From positions 372,001 to 436,000 of the forward strand of contig NZ_CP014281.1 of the NCBI RefSeq assembly GCF_001553195.1: a stretch of DNA of 64,000 nt, read 5' to 3'. A program made the translations under genes and the position numbers. The notes beneath the pieces were generated by a model that ran no database searches, was not told where the DNA came from, and was given only the letters and a program-made list of their open reading frames with translations. Positions 46,067 through 60,426 of this stretch are shown one piece after another. How positions within the stretch are numbered: position 1 is the stretch's first letter; each line of letters opens with the position of its first letter. This DNA comes from Mycoplasmopsis canis PG 14 (GTDB lineage: Bacteria; Bacillota_I; Bacilli_A; Mycoplasmatales; Metamycoplasmataceae).

Positions 46067-47443
46067 TTATTTTTTAAGGTAATCTCTTACAATTTCTTCA
46101 TTACTTGTTCTTTCTCAATAAAAAGGACTTCATTTGTTATTACTTTTTATTAAATAAACAAAAGATGATACATCACCTGGGTAATCAAAATAATTGAATA
46201 ATCCTCTATTATTTTTTATTGCCTCTTCGAAAGCATCCGCAATAAAAGGATATAAATTATATTCATATGAAGTAGTATCTTTTTCTTGTAATTTTAATTT
46301 TCAAATATCATTGCTATATGGTAAAGTGTGACCAGATCTAACAATTTCTGATATATAAGAATATTTATAGTTTTCTCCAAAAAATACATCAGCTGTTATT
46401 CTATCATAGGAATCTTTACCACTTACAAAGCCTATCATGACATCGTTTTTATATTTTTCGTTATCTATTACTTTCTTTGCAAAGTTTGTTGCATGAATAG
46501 CAAATGAATATTCGAAAGGAGATGCTGATACATATTTAGATCCGTTACCAACCCCTTTTTCAGGAGTATCAATACCAGAAAGTCTTACTTTATATGATTT
46601 ACCTTCTTCTATAGTAACTCCTCCTTTTAAAGTCTTACTTTCTAATGCAATAATCGAAAATGTATCTCCATCAGAAACTGATTCAATTTTAGCCCTAAAT
46701 GATGCTTTCTTTATAGTTTCGTTTTCGAAAGAAATGTTTGTAGGTTTAAAATTATTTGGGCTAGAATTTATAGTCAAATCTTTTAATAGTGGATTTAACT
46801 TAACTTCATCTTTAATATTTATATTTATATTATCTAAACCTAGTAAATTTTTACTCTTGTAGAAGGGTTTATATGTTATTGAATATAAAACTGAAATATT
46901 CTCAATTTTTTGTGCAGCTTCTTGTTCAGTTTTATTTTGACCTTTTTCTCCTAGTTTTCCATAATTAATTGTTTTATTATAACTAGATAAATTAAGCTGA
47001 ACATCTTTATTATTTATCTTAATGTAAATTTCTTTAGGGGCACCACTAATTTGTTTTACATCGACAAAAATTTTATTACCTTTTTTGGCAGGTAGTTTTA
47101 TGTCTTTTAAGTAAACATTATTAATATGCTCATTTATCAAATCAACTACATATGAAATTGCTTTATTAAATTTATCTTTTTTAACAGAATCACTTTTAAT
47201 TCCTTTTGTTCATAGTCCGTAGGTTCCGTCATCATTTTTTGTTATATTTGAATTACTAATATTTACAGATAGAATTGATTTCTTCGAATTTTCTTCAACA
47301 AAACTAGAAACCTTAAATTCCTCAACATTCTTTTCTTTTTTATTTGTAATTCTAACTTGATCATTAGAACATGAAGCAACAATACTTGTTAGTGGTATTA
47401 AAGATATAGCACTTAAAACAAAAAGTTTATTCTTGATTTTCAT
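46067..47443 (-). CDS. Surface thermonuclease-like lipoprotein
   Basis: 458 residues. Signal peptide with lipobox SIVASC (Cys25). A linker of about 220 residues precedes a staphylococcal-nuclease fold from about residue 250: KIESVSDGDTFSI, VRLSGIDTPEKG (catalytic Arg and Glu), KDSYDRITADVFFGENY (second catalytic Arg) and EIVRSGHTLPY. It would degrade extracellular DNA/RNA at the membrane, supplying nucleotides that mycoplasmas cannot make. It lies inside the P80-ABC operon. Confidence 0.9.
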
Positions 47444-47463
47444 AAATTAAATTAATAAATAAT

Positions 47464-47491
47464 AAATATAATTTGTTTCCAAATTATATTT
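47464..47491 (-). terminator. Hairpin between P80 and nuclease genes
   Basis: A 12-bp stem AAATATAATTTG / CAAATTATATTT with a 4-base loop. Without a clear U run it may attenuate rather than end transcription of the downstream genes. Confidence 0.5.
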
Positions 47492-47501
47492 ATTTGTATT
47501 T

Positions 47502-49970
47502 TTATCCTTTAATACCTTGTGTCATATCTTTCACAAAATCAGCAAAACTCTTCTTAGTTTCAGTTTTGTTTACATAACCTGATTGAACTGTTTCCCATGC
47601 AGTACCGATATTTTTTCTAAATGAATCTGAACCGCTTCCAGCAGGTTCTTCAAAAACAATATAGTTTTCATCTTTAGAAGTTTTGGCAAATTCTTCATAT
47701 GCAATTTTTAAGTATTTATTTTGTCCATAAATTTTTGCGGCTTCTGTATCTGTTTTTTCGCTAATTCCTTTAAGGGCAGATATATAACTAGCAGCTTTTT
47801 GCACTTCAACTAATGGTATACTTTTTTTGGTTTCTGAAATTGAAATTTCTTTTTCAGATGTTACTAATCACTTTACAAATGCTTTTGTAGCAGCTTCATC
47901 TTCGTCGTTAGATTTAATTCCTATTAAAGAAGGCCCTTGTGCAAATAAAACTTTTTTAGCGCTATCTGATTTTCATTTGCCTGGAGTAGGTATTGAAATT
48001 AATTCTGATTCATTTAAAAGATTTGTATCTTTAAGAACTTTTACATTATGTTCTGAAAATTGATCGTTAACAAATTCTAATTTATTAGGTTTTAATACAT
48101 TTTTAAATGCATAAACAACATATTCCTTACTATCTGATTTTTTAATAATACTATATTTTTCAAATGATAGTGTAGATGCTTTTGAATCTAAAAATTTAAT
48201 ATATTCGGCTAGTTTTCCGCTTTTTGCTTTTTCAGCTTCAAAAAATAAATTAAGGGTTTGATTTTTGTTTTCTAACGCAAATAAAGTTTTTATTTTATCT
48301 TCATCTTCTTTTGTTTTAGCATAGTAATCGTATTGTCCTGCTTTTTCAGATTGTTCAAATCCCATAATAGCATTTGCTCTTCCCCCAACATAAGCTATTG
48401 CGTTTTGAGTTTTACCTTTTTCTTTAAATTCATTTGCACCTGAAAAATTATTTAAATCATATTCATACCCATTAGCTGATACTGTTATGACAGATGAATT
48501 CCCTTTTTTGAAATTATGGAAATACCCGGCTGTTGAACCAATTGAAAATGCAAATTTATGTTTTGTTTGATCGTTAGAAGAATATTGTCCAGAAGGGAAA
48601 GCATATACTGCACCTTTTTCAAATGCAGAAGTAAATGTGCTAAAAATTTCTTGTGATTTTATATAAGCAGCACCAGTAGTGTTTTTAATAGCATTAAAAT
48701 CAACTACTGTTTTACCATTATTTTTAGAAACAGATTGAAGCATGTTTGATTTATTTCCGTCTAAAGCAGAGAATAATGCTTGTTCGTAAACTCCCGTCAT
48801 ATCATCAATACCAAATACATGAACTGGTGATTCTACACCGGTAGTTGAGTTTTGGAATAATAATTGTGCAATTGTTGAAAATTTAACTAATTCATCATAT
48901 GAATCGAAAACGCTTTTTGATAATTTAAATCCTTCTTTTTTATATTCAGATAAAACAGTTTCATAAGAAGCTACTTTTTCTCCCCATAATGCTTGAACAC
49001 TCGATCTATCTGCAGAACCTGCACTTATAATTTCTTCAAAAAACTCTTTTGAATCATCAGCAAACACAACTCCATTTTGTTTCATTGTATCTAAAATGTA
49101 TCCTAATACAGGCGCGTTAATAGCAAGAACTTGTGTACTCTTAAATAAAGGTAATACATAAGTTGAATCTGATTCAACATTCTCGATTTCGTTATTTACC
49201 GCTGAAAAACCACTATCAAATAATGATGTATCAACATCTAAATCCTTATCTAGTGAGTTAAAACTTAGTAACATTCCTGGCTCTAATTCACCATTTGAAT
49301 TCACTGTTCTCTCAGCTAATTTAGCAGCTACTGTTGAATAGTTTAGAATAATATTAAAGAAATTATCTTTGTCACCTGATGAAAGTGCTAATCTTACTTT
49401 TTCAGCACCTGCTGGATAACCTGAACCAATAACTTGGTGTTTAACTTTTTTAGCTAATGGCGAAATACCAAGCTCTTTATATTTAACAGCTTTTTCAGCG
49501 TCTGTCATATTTGATTCTTTTACTTTTAACATTTCATCAACTAATGCATTATAGGCTTTTAAAACACTTTCAAGAGCCTTAGCTTGAGCACCAGTTTCTG
49601 AAAATGTTGTAGCTAATATAATTTCATTTTTTACTTTTTGAGCAAATTTTCTATTTGTTGATTTAGAAGATTTTAATCTCTCGAAGTAACCTGGGTTATT
49701 TTTATCAACAGATTCTTTAATTTTTTCTTCCAAAGCTTCTAAATCTTCTGGTGTTGTAGCTGCTTCAACACTAGCTTTTAAAGATACTTTATCATCTTCT
49801 ACAGCAAAGTTAATGTATGCGTTCAAATCGTCTTTACGTGATTCAAGATCATCAACTGTTGAAACGCTATCACTTTCACCTGTTCCACACGCTACTGTAG
49901 CCATTAGTGCTGATGCAGAAATTAAACTTCCACCAACACCTAATAAATATTTTTTAAGTTTATTTGACAT
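47502..49970 (-). CDS. P80-type solute-binding lipoprotein
   Basis: 822 residues. Signal peptide and lipobox MATVACG (Cys28). The size, an N-terminal helical region and a late periplasmic-binding-protein-like region (YAFPSGQYSSNDQTKHKFAFSIGSTAGYF, IGIKSNDEDEAATKAFVKWLV, TSFRKNIGTAW-like end) fit the P80/ABC substrate-binding lipoproteins of mycoplasmas. One TGA Trp at PGKWKSDS and other Trp codons as TGG. The ribosome binding site is AAGGAG. It heads an operon with the nuclease and ABC genes, so it likely presents the substrate to that importer. Confidence 0.88.
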
Positions 49971-50080
49971 AACTTAAATCTCCTTATAATATGTAAAAAA
50001 TTTAAAAATTTTTGTTAAGATTAATTTATTTATTTTTAAAAAACCAGAAATTATAAATGTACTTCACAATTTCTAATACA

Positions 50081-50109
50081 ATTATATAAAAATAAAAAAA
50101 TAAAGTTAA
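50081..50109 (-). promoter_or_regulatory. Promoter of the P80-nuclease-ABC operon
   Basis: -35 TTAACT (50104-50109) and consensus -10 TATAAT (50081-50086), with an ideal 17-base spacer on the minus strand. About 100 bases of leader run to the ATG at 49970. The -35 lies inside the IS target duplication. Confidence 0.65.
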
Positions 50110-50122
50110 TATAAAGGATAAT
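50096..50122. repeat. IS target-site duplication, left copy
   Basis: 27 bases identical to 51983-52009, directly flanking the insertion sequence. Confidence 0.95.
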
Positions 50123-50204
50123 TGTGTAATAACATATATTTTGAGCCACATATTAATCTCATATAAAATGAGCCTATTTAACAAGAAAGTGGTATAAGTT
50201 ATTT

Positions 50205-51734
50205 ATGAAAATAACACACAACTTATTTAAGTATAAAAATTTAACAAAATTTGAAATAAAAAAACAACAATCTTTAAAATTGATTGCTGAAAATATCGAA
50301 AAATCTTTATCTTATCTTAGCTTGATTACAAACCTTAGTTTATCAACTGTAAAAAGATATAAAAAAGTTATTAAAAGCAAAAAAGAAATTGTTGTCTCAC
50401 ATAAAAATAAATATCATCAAAGAAATTACAAAATAACTGATGCAGAAATAGAATTAGTCTTTAAAAATTATTTAGAAACATGTCAGTTTATTTTGAATAG
50501 AGATCTAACAAATAATCAACTTTCAATTAAAACATACTTCAATTCTGAGTATGGTTCTTTTATAAGAGAAAAAATTTCTTACAAAACTTTAGTTAAGAGA
50601 TTTAATCAATTAGGTTTATTTAATATACATACAACCAAGAGAGGAAGAAGGGTTGCAAGATTATCAAAGAAAAAAACCTCAGAAGATATAACATTGATAT
50701 TAAAAAATTATTATCAACAGATTAAACAAAACGAAAAACAAAGACAAGTTTTAAATCTAAAGAAAAATCTAAAATTCGGCGAAATTGTTGAGATTGATGC
50801 ACAACTTGAACCATACTTGAAAAATGATAAACCATTATATCTTTATCATGCAATAGATGTAGCAACAGGAACATTGTTAGCAGCATGATTCGAAGAACAA
50901 GAAACAACATTAGGATATCAAAGACTACTAGAAATTGTATTTAAAAAGTATGGATTCCCAAAGAAAATCTATACTGATAAAAGAAGAAGTTTTTGAGGAA
51001 GCGAAAACACACAAACAGTCTTTGAAAAAGTTTTAAATAAAAAGGGAATAGAAGTACTAAGTTCATCAAATCCAAAACATAAACCACATGTTGAAAGATC
51101 TTTTAGGACATCACTAGACCAATATCCGTTACTTATTCACGAAAACGGATATAAAAATATTGATGATTTGAAGAAAAATAATGAAGTATTTCAAAATTAT
51201 TACAATATCAGGAATAAAAAAATAATTTCTAAACAAAATGTTTTTCAAAAAGAGGGAAAGAAAAACGGCAATTGAGCCGTTGATTTAGAGATTAATAGAA
51301 AAGTTTTAAATGGTGTTGTTAGATACCAAGGTAAAAATTACGCAGCCTTTGATATGTATAACAAAAGAATTATCTTCCCTTATAATTCTGACGTTTTATT
51401 AGTGCATTCTTCGGATGATAATTTGTATTTTAAATATAATGATAAAAAATACTTTGCTAAGGAACCTAACGGAAAATATCTAAGTTTAACAGAAATGTGA
51501 GCTTTAGAGAAAGGATTAGATTACTCTATTCCAGCCGTAGGGAAACTAGCATTTATCTATAATAAAACAAATTCATTTTTTAAAACTCTTGAATTATATA
51601 TCTCAAAATTTAATAGTATTTCCGTGAATGCGCAAGATAGTAATCTTGAAGCTAATAAAATCATGTCCGAATACTTAAGCATACTCCGAGCATTGCACAG
51701 AAGCATCAATGATGATATAAGAATTGATGCATAA
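50205..51734 (+). CDS. Transposase (IS1202-type, DDE integrase core)
   Basis: 509 residues. An N-terminal helix-turn-helix (SYLSLITNLSLSTVKRYKK) is followed by a DDE core: first Asp in EIVEIDAQLEP, second in IYTDKRRSFWG, and Glu in PKHKPHVERSFRTSL. The C-terminal domain is a beta-rich DNA-binding-like segment. TGA Trp at LAAWFEE, SFWGSEN, GNWAVDL, TEMWALE. The gene is uninterrupted, so the element is probably active or was recently. Confidence 0.92.
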
Positions 51735-51917
51735 TAATTTTAATATTTTTTATGAAAATTTTAAAAATAAAAATTGCTCTTTTGATGTAGGGAAATTTAG
51801 AAAAAATGCGTAAATTTATAAATTTAAAAAAGCAAAAAAATAAAAAAATTTTTTTGCTTAAGTTTTTTGCCACTTTTTTTCAAAAAAGTGCAGACTTCTA
51901 TAAATAAAAAATGAAAA

Positions 51918-51950
51918 AACATTTAACTCCTAAATAAGGAGTTAAATGTT
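51918..51950 (+). terminator. Strong hairpin inside the IS right end
   Basis: A perfect 14-bp stem (AACATTTAACTCCT / AGGAGTTAAATGTT) with a 5-base loop. It may stop transcription reading in or out of the element. Confidence 0.65.
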
Positions 51951-51982
51951 CAAAAATAAGCTCAAAATACATGTTATTCTAC

Positions 51983-52009
51983 AAAAATAAAGTTAATATA
52001 AAGGATAAT
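51983..52009. repeat. IS target-site duplication, right copy
   Basis: Identical to 50096-50122 over all 27 bases. Confidence 0.95.
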
Positions 52010-52015
52010 AAAATT

Positions 52016-52046
52016 GAAAAATTGTGGAAATTTTCCACAATTTTTC
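52016..52046 (-). terminator. Terminator of the rnr-metG operon
   Basis: A perfect 15-bp stem (core AAATTGTGGAAA) around a single-base loop, 70 bases past the stop of the last gene. Confidence 0.75.
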
Positions 52047-52115
52047 AGTAATTTTATTTTTATTTTTTAAAAAAATTTAAAAATGCTCTAAAATATTTAG
52101 TTCCTATGCACTTTT

Positions 52116-52400
52116 TTAGCGTTCAAATTCTAGATCGTACAACTTATCCACTCTTTTAGACATTTGATCAAGGGTTTCGAGTTCTTTTTTAAATTCAGGA
52201 TTATTAGCAAATTCATCATAATTTTGCTTTGTTGATCATCTTTGTTGAATAATTATCTTGTCCTTGCTTTCTAAACCATACTCAAAAGATAAATTAGTTT
52301 CTAACATTCTTGCTTTTTGAGTAAATATATAAAGGTAATCAACAAAACCTTTTATTTTTTCAGGATTAATAATATATCTATCAGCTTTTGAATAAATCAT
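52116..52400 (-). CDS. Antibiotic-biosynthesis-monooxygenase-like (ABM) small protein
   Basis: 94 residues from an ATG at 52400, preceded by AGAGGT. A start 39 bases upstream is possible but would lie inside metG. The pattern INPEKIKGFVDYLYIFTQKARMLETNLSFEYGLESK, then KIIIQQRWSTKQNYDEFANNPEFKKELE, is that of ABM-fold proteins (YgiN, quinol monooxygenase-like, heme oxygenase-like). Substrate unknown. It follows metG by five bases. Confidence 0.72.
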
Positions 52401-52404
52401 TTTT

Positions 52405-54735
<2,331 letters not shown>

Positions 54736-54749
<14 letters not shown>

Positions 54750-56952
54750 AGTTTTTTTGCTTCTTGTTATTTTTTTCTTGTTTTTTAACTTCTAAATTTT
54801 TCTTTTTATTATTAATGAACTCTTCATATAAATCTTCAAGGACACAATCTACTTTTCCCTCTACTAAATCTGTGTTAAGAATAACAACATTAACATAATC
54901 TCCGATTGTGAATGTTCTTTTTTCGCTAGATAATTTAGTTAATAATTCGTTAGCTTCATAAGTTCCGTCTACTAAAGTGCTTTTGTGCACTAATCCACTA
55001 GCTTTAAAATCAAACTCAACAAAGAAACCAAATGGTAAAATACTTAAAATTTGCGCTTTATAAGTTTTACCAACATTGTTTTTTAAATATTCAGCAAACT
55101 TAAGATCATTAACATTTCTTTCGATTTGCACGGCTTTTTGTTCTGACTTTGTATTCAAATCACCATATACCGCCATATTTTCGGTGAACTTATCAATTAA
55201 ATTATAATTCTTGTTAAATACTAATTCCCTAATTGTTCTGTGTATCACTAAATCTGGATACCTTCTTATCGGGCTTGTAAAATGACAATAAAATTCAGAT
55301 GCTAAACCAAAGTGACCGATGTTATTATTTGAATATACAGCTTTTTGCATTGTTCTTAAAAACATTAATTTAATAAAATCATCATCTCTTGTTTTCTTTA
55401 TTTCATTTACAAAGGAAGCAAATTTTAATGGAGTTATCGTGTTTGCTTTTAGTGATACATTTTTTATGCCAACTGCACTTAGTGAGTTTTTTAAATTACT
55501 AATTTTCATTTCATCAGGTAACTCATGAACTCTATATAATGCTGGAAATTTCTTATCAAATAAAAATTTTGCAACCGTTTCATTAGCTCTAACCATAAAG
55601 TCTTCTATTAATACTTCAGAAAAGCCTCTTTGATTTATGATTATTTCTTTTACAGAACCATTCTCATCTAATTTGATTTTAGGTTCTGTTATTTCAAAGT
55701 CGACATATCCTTCTTTGACTTTGTAATCATGAAGTATTAAACTTAACTCTTTAGCTTTATCCAACATTTGAGTTAATTCTTGAACGTCTTGTCTAGTGAC
55801 ATCTAACGAAATATCACCTTCATTGAAATACTTATCAACTTGTTTATAAGTCAACCTAAATCTACTTTCTATAATTCCTTCAAAAATGTTTACATTGACA
55901 TTTTTTCCAAACTTATCGATTTCCATTTCACAAGCAATTACAAATCTTTTCTCGTTTGGATTCAAAGAACAAATACCATTAGAAAGTTCAACTGGCAACA
56001 TAGGTATTACTCTATCAACTAAATAGATGCTTGTCCCTCTTTTAAGAGCTTCCTCATCAATTGCAGTTCCTTCTTTAACATAATAAGAAACATCAGCTAT
56101 ATAAACACCTAAAAGAAAATTTCCGTTATCTAATTTTTCGACATAAATCGCATCGTCAAAATCCTTTGTATCATCGCCATCAATAGTGACAATCATTTTT
56201 TTAGTCAAATCTACTCTTTTTGTTTTATCTTCAAATTCAATATTTTTAGGTATTGCCGAAATCTCTTCATCCATCGAAGAAGGAAAATTGCTTGGCGCTT
56301 TTATATTTTCAAGATAATATTTTACATAAACCATAGGATCTGCTTCGTTAGTTATTACCCTATCTAATTCTATAAAAATATTTTTTTGATCATATTTGAT
56401 AATCTTAGCAACAACTAAATCATTTAATTTAGGTTGAATTTTACTAGATGTTATTGTTCATGTCAAACTCTGGAATCTAGCATCAACTGGAACAAAGTAA
56501 TTTATAGAATTTTTTTGTTTTATAAATCCTTGAATTTCTTCATTATTTCTTTGAACAATTTCGGTTACTACACCATCTATAGAACTTCCTTCAATTTTTG
56601 TATTTTGATATAAGTTAACCTTAACTAAATCACTGTGTAAAGCTCCATTAAAATTAAAATTTTTTATATAAGCACTTTTTTTTGTATTATTTTCTAAATC
56701 AATATCATAATCAACAAAACCAAAACTTCCTTTTGCTGATACCGATAAAACACCTTCAATTGTCCCAATTAAATCAACAGTATAATATTCATCCTTAGAA
56801 TTCTTGAAAACCTTGTAATCCTTTTGAAGAACTGAAAGCAGTGAAGTTAATTCTCTATTATTTGAAGGAGAAATCCTAAAATGTTTAGCAATTTCTAAAA
56901 AAGTTCTTGATTTTGCTTGGCTAATAAAATTTATTACTTTTTTCGCATCCAT
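54736..56952 (-). CDS. rnr: Ribonuclease R
   Basis: 738 residues. An N-terminal winged-helix and cold-shock-like segment (GTIEGVLSVSAKGSFGFVDYD) is followed by the RNB catalytic domain with Asp cluster VTIDGDDTKDFDDAIYVE (about 257-273), then FTSPIRRYPDLVIHR. A C-terminal S1 domain (GKTYKAQILSILPFGFFVEFDFKASGLVHKS) leads to a lysine-rich tail. It degrades structured RNA 3' to 5', the only major 3' exoribonuclease of mycoplasmas. TGA Trp at QSLTWTIT. It follows secG by six bases. Confidence 0.96.
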
Positions 56953-56958
56953 AACTAA

Positions 56959-57189
56959 CTAAAGAAAAACTCTTAAAATTAATGATCCACCTAAAAGAAT
57001 AAATCCAAAAATCATCATTGAATATTTAAGAACTTTTTTAACTCCTCTCTCTTTTGAAACTTTAAATAAATCTAAATCACCACTTCCTACTAACGCACCA
57101 GAAAATCCATTTGAATCAGGTGACATCAAGAACGAAATGATAATTATAAAAAAGCTAATTATAATTAAAATAATTGTTAGTAAACTCAT
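56959..57189 (-). CDS. secG: Preprotein translocase subunit SecG
   Basis: 76 residues: a first helix (LLTIILIIISFFIIIISFLM), a loop SPDSNGFSGALVGSGDLDLF with the family Gly-Ser motif, and a second helix (YSMMIFGFILLGGSLILRVFL). A small subunit of the SecYEG export channel. Gene order secG-rnr is common in Firmicutes. Confidence 0.92.
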   Translation of the reverse strand: MSLLTIILIIISFFIIIISFLMSPDSNGFSGALVGSGDLDLFKVSKERGVKKVLKYSMMIFGFILLGGSLILRVFL

Positions 57190-57280
57190 ATTAACCTCAT
57201 TATATTCTTTTAATAAATATATTTATTAAATAATACCATATTTTTGAACTTCTTTTTCACAAAAAATATATAATTAAAAA

Positions 57281-59119
57281 ATGAAAATAAAAACAAAAAT
57301 TTTACTTACTACAAGTTTAGTTGGATTAATTGTGCCAACAATATCTTGCACAAATACTCAAAAAAATCATTCAAAAGATTCTGAAAATTCTAATAACATC
57401 GATAATTCAGAAAATTTAAGCGAATTGAATAACGCTAAATATGATATAGAAACTATTTCGTACAATTTAGTAGATGCTATTTTAGAGTTTTCAAGAGAAG
57501 ATTTAAAGCCGGAAATTGACAAATTTTTAAATAACAATGAGAATGTTGAAACTATCGAAAAAATTAAAAATACCGAAGTTTTTAATCTTATCCAAAATCT
57601 CCATAATGATGATAAGTTTAAAAGCTTTAAAAAAGATGTGCTAGATAACTTTGCAAAAGGAATTAAGCAATCGCTAAATGATTATGAAGCTGTTGTGACT
57701 GTATTAGATCAAGTTGCTAAAGGGTGAATTAGTGTATTATCACAAAGTTTGATACCTACTTTAAAATTAAATAATCTAGAGTTAACTAAAATAAAAGAGT
57801 TTTTTTCAGATTACGGAAAATTTATTTCTTTTTACCATAATAAAGAACGGTTAATTAGAATTAGCAACATTCCTAATAATATAAATGTTTCATCTAAATA
57901 CATTCAATATGGCCAAGAAATAAAGAAAATGATTAGCGACTTTGAAGGTGCAAATCAAAATATTTTTAAAAATTTTTCATTTAAAGAATTTTCAAAAAAT
58001 CATAGCAAAATAAGCGATACTTTAAATAGTTTTTTAGAACTTTCTAACTCCATGATCGATAAATTTGATAAGGATTTATGAGGTGATTTTATTAATTTAA
58101 ATAAAAAAGAAACTAAAACTTTTAGTATAATGAGCACTAATATTATTGATTATGTTGAATCTTCAAATAATGTTGAAAAAATTATAGAAGCTTCTAAAAA
58201 AACAGTTGATAATAGGGAATTATTCACAAAGATTAAATCAGATGAAGATAGAATTTTAATTAAAGAATTTTTTAAAGAAAATCAAAATGAAGCCTTCAAA
58301 AACTATGATTTTGATTTAAAAGCAAGTCATTTTGTTGAAGTTTCATTAATTAATAATAACGAGAATATTCCTATCAATATTTCTTTATTTAACAGGGATG
58401 AAAAAACTAATTCATTCGAATTATTAGATGATTTTGAAGAAAACAATGAAACAACAAAAATATCTTCCATTGTTCCAAAACATATAAATCACTTAGTAAA
58501 AATTAATTTACACTTTAATCAAAGTGTTTTAAGAAAATTAAGACTACATAATGCAGAGAATCCTAATCTTGAAAAAATTAATAAATCTTTTGAAGAAAAA
58601 TTCAAGGAAAATAAAAATATTGAAAACTTATTCTTTTTGTTTCAATATAAATTTAACAATTTAATTGCTAAATCTGCAGAGTTAAAAGATGAAAACACTT
58701 TAGAAATTGAGACAGCAATTTCAGCTAATCGCCAGAATTTATATGAATATATTGATTTAGATGCAAATTCAGCAGTTGCATCTCCAAAACATTTTTTTGT
58801 ATCAACTCTTACACTTGGTGAGAAAGATCAAAACAAATTCTCTTTAGAGGCTAACTTATCATTTGACATAACTTTCGGTATTTCTGAAGAAGTTTATGAA
58901 AAGCTTTTTGGAAAAAGATTTAAAAAACTTGGAGAAGAGCCGAAAAATGTATCAACAAACAAATACGTTAGCGAAGAGAAAATAGTTAATGGTAAAAAAA
59001 TAACTCAAGTATCAAGTAAATATACTAATGACGAAAAAGAAACTTTTTCCGCACAATATGATCAGTATTTAGATAAAAAGAAAAAAATATTTAATGAAAT
59101 TAAAATATTAATAAAATAA
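57281..59119 (+). CDS. Lipoprotein, unknown function
   Basis: 612 residues. Signal peptide MKIKTKILLTTSLVGLIV ends at lipobox VPTISC (Cys23). A short Asn/Ser-rich linker leads to a long Lys/Glu-rich body, helical in the first half and more beta-like near the end (SVASPKHFFVSTLTLGEKDQ). TGA Trp codons at AKGWISV and DLWGDFI. No motif recognised. A consensus -10 (57269-57274) is six bases before the ATG without a ribosome binding site, so the transcript is likely leaderless. A terminator hairpin follows. Confidence 0.85.
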
Positions 59120-59120
59120 A

Positions 59121-59144
59121 AAAAGAGTAATTTTATAATTACTC
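59121..59144. terminator. Bidirectional terminator
   Basis: An 8-bp stem GAGTAATT / AATTACTC with A/T runs on both sides, between convergent genes. It overlaps the YitT stop. Confidence 0.7.
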
Positions 59145-60323
59145 CTCAATAAACATGTATCCATCGCCTTTTTTAATATCAATTATAGAAATAAATAGAT
59201 CACTATTTATTTTTTTTGTAACTTCAAAAAGTCCTGCTGCATCTAGATATTGCGTATTAGTGCTAATCATAAATTGTACTTGTCTAGAGTAACCACCGTA
59301 CACTTTATGAACGGAAAAAGTATAAATTCTATGAGATTTCTCATTAATTTTTTCAATCAACTCAAAAGGATCATTACAATAAATTTGGGTTTGTACAAGT
59401 TTGTATTTCGGATAAGTTAAGTTTACAAAAATAGCATTAACTAGTATCAAAAATATACCTGCAATTAAATTTGGATTAAAAAATAAATCAAATCCTCATG
59501 GTGAATTTAAAGAAATCAATGTTCTTATGTTTTCTTTTATTTCAGGATTCTCTTTTAAAAAACCTGAAATTGCTAATGAAGAAGGTATATAAGTACCTAT
59601 AACATTAGCAATGAATAATGAGACAAAATTAAGAATAAAGAAAACAGAAGCAATATCTCTAGATTTCACTTTAGCTTCATACATTCCGTATATATCAAAT
59701 CCTCCAGTAGATCCCCCAATAATTAATGTTGCAACTATTGCAAAGCTTTGAATTAGCGAAGAAGATATTGCATAAAGGAATATTGAAACCTGCTTAAAAT
59801 TATCGGTTGGGTTGTTTCACAAAACAACTTTAATATTATTCTTGCCTAAAAAATCAAAAACATTTTCTATACCATTAACTGCTGCAGGGTTAGAATCTAA
59901 ATTAGCAAATACAAATATTTTGTCAAAGCCAGGTATTGAAGCAAAAGCTAAACCAGAAAAAGAATAAATAAAGATAAAATATATATTCCAATAAGTAAAT
60001 GATTTGCTAATTTTAAAATAAGAAAGAATAAATAACGGTATATTTAATAGAAAGAAAATAACTCAAAAGGCTATATCGAAAAGTAATTTATTTCCAGAAA
60101 GATAATAAATTAAGTTTCCAATTGCTTGTCCTAAAGATTCGACTCCTAAAGCATACAAACCAACGTTCTGCAAGAAAAGAACTCCTAAAAAAGATGCTAT
60201 AAAAGCTATAAAAGCTAATGCCATCATTTTTTGATATGGTTTATGAATTTTATATAAAAATCCAAGTATTAAAATAGAAGTTTTAATTCGCCTACGTGAA
60301 TATTTTGCAGTTTTTGATTTCAT
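59139..60323 (-). CDS. YitT-family membrane protein, second copy
   Basis: 394 residues. Membrane helices start at about residue 34 (MMALAFIAFIASFLGVLFL). The family motif IIGGSTGGFDIYGMYEAK is in the middle, and the C-terminal DUF2179-like domain is KLVQTQIYCNDPFELIEKINEKSHRIYTFSV. I chose the ATG at 60323 because a consensus -10 (TATAAT, 60330-60335) sits six bases before it. An upstream ATG at 60347 would place the promoter inside the gene. Likely leaderless. Paralogue of 24944-26227, though shorter at the N-terminus. Confidence 0.83.
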
Positions 60324-60385
60324 AAAAGAATTATACCACAGGCGCATTAGCCATTTTTCATATAATTTTTTATTATTTTAAAAAT

Positions 60386-60418
60386 AAAAATTTAGGCTCA
60401 ATTTTGAACCTAAATTTT
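60386..60418 (-). terminator. Terminator of the P-type ATPase
   Basis: A perfect 10-bp stem AAAATTTAGG / CCTAAATTTT with a 12-base loop, 9 bases past the stop. Confidence 0.75.
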
Positions 60419-60426
60419 GACTTTAA

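Larger units (their letters stand above)
50123..51982 (+). mobile_element. IS1202-type insertion sequence, likely intact
   Basis: 1,860 bp with one intact transposase gene. The 23-bp imperfect terminal inverted repeats (50124-50146 and 51960-51982, 20 of 23 bases matching) begin GTGTAATAACAT / GTAGAATAACAT. It is flanked by an exact 27-bp direct repeat. IS1202 of Streptococcus pneumoniae also has 23-bp ends and a 27-bp duplication, so the size, ends and duplication fit that group. The exact duplication suggests a recent insertion. Confidence 0.9.

Noticed and set aside
47502-49970. Frameshifted P80 gene (appears as two frames)
   Set aside because: The apparent break is a single in-frame TGA coding Trp.
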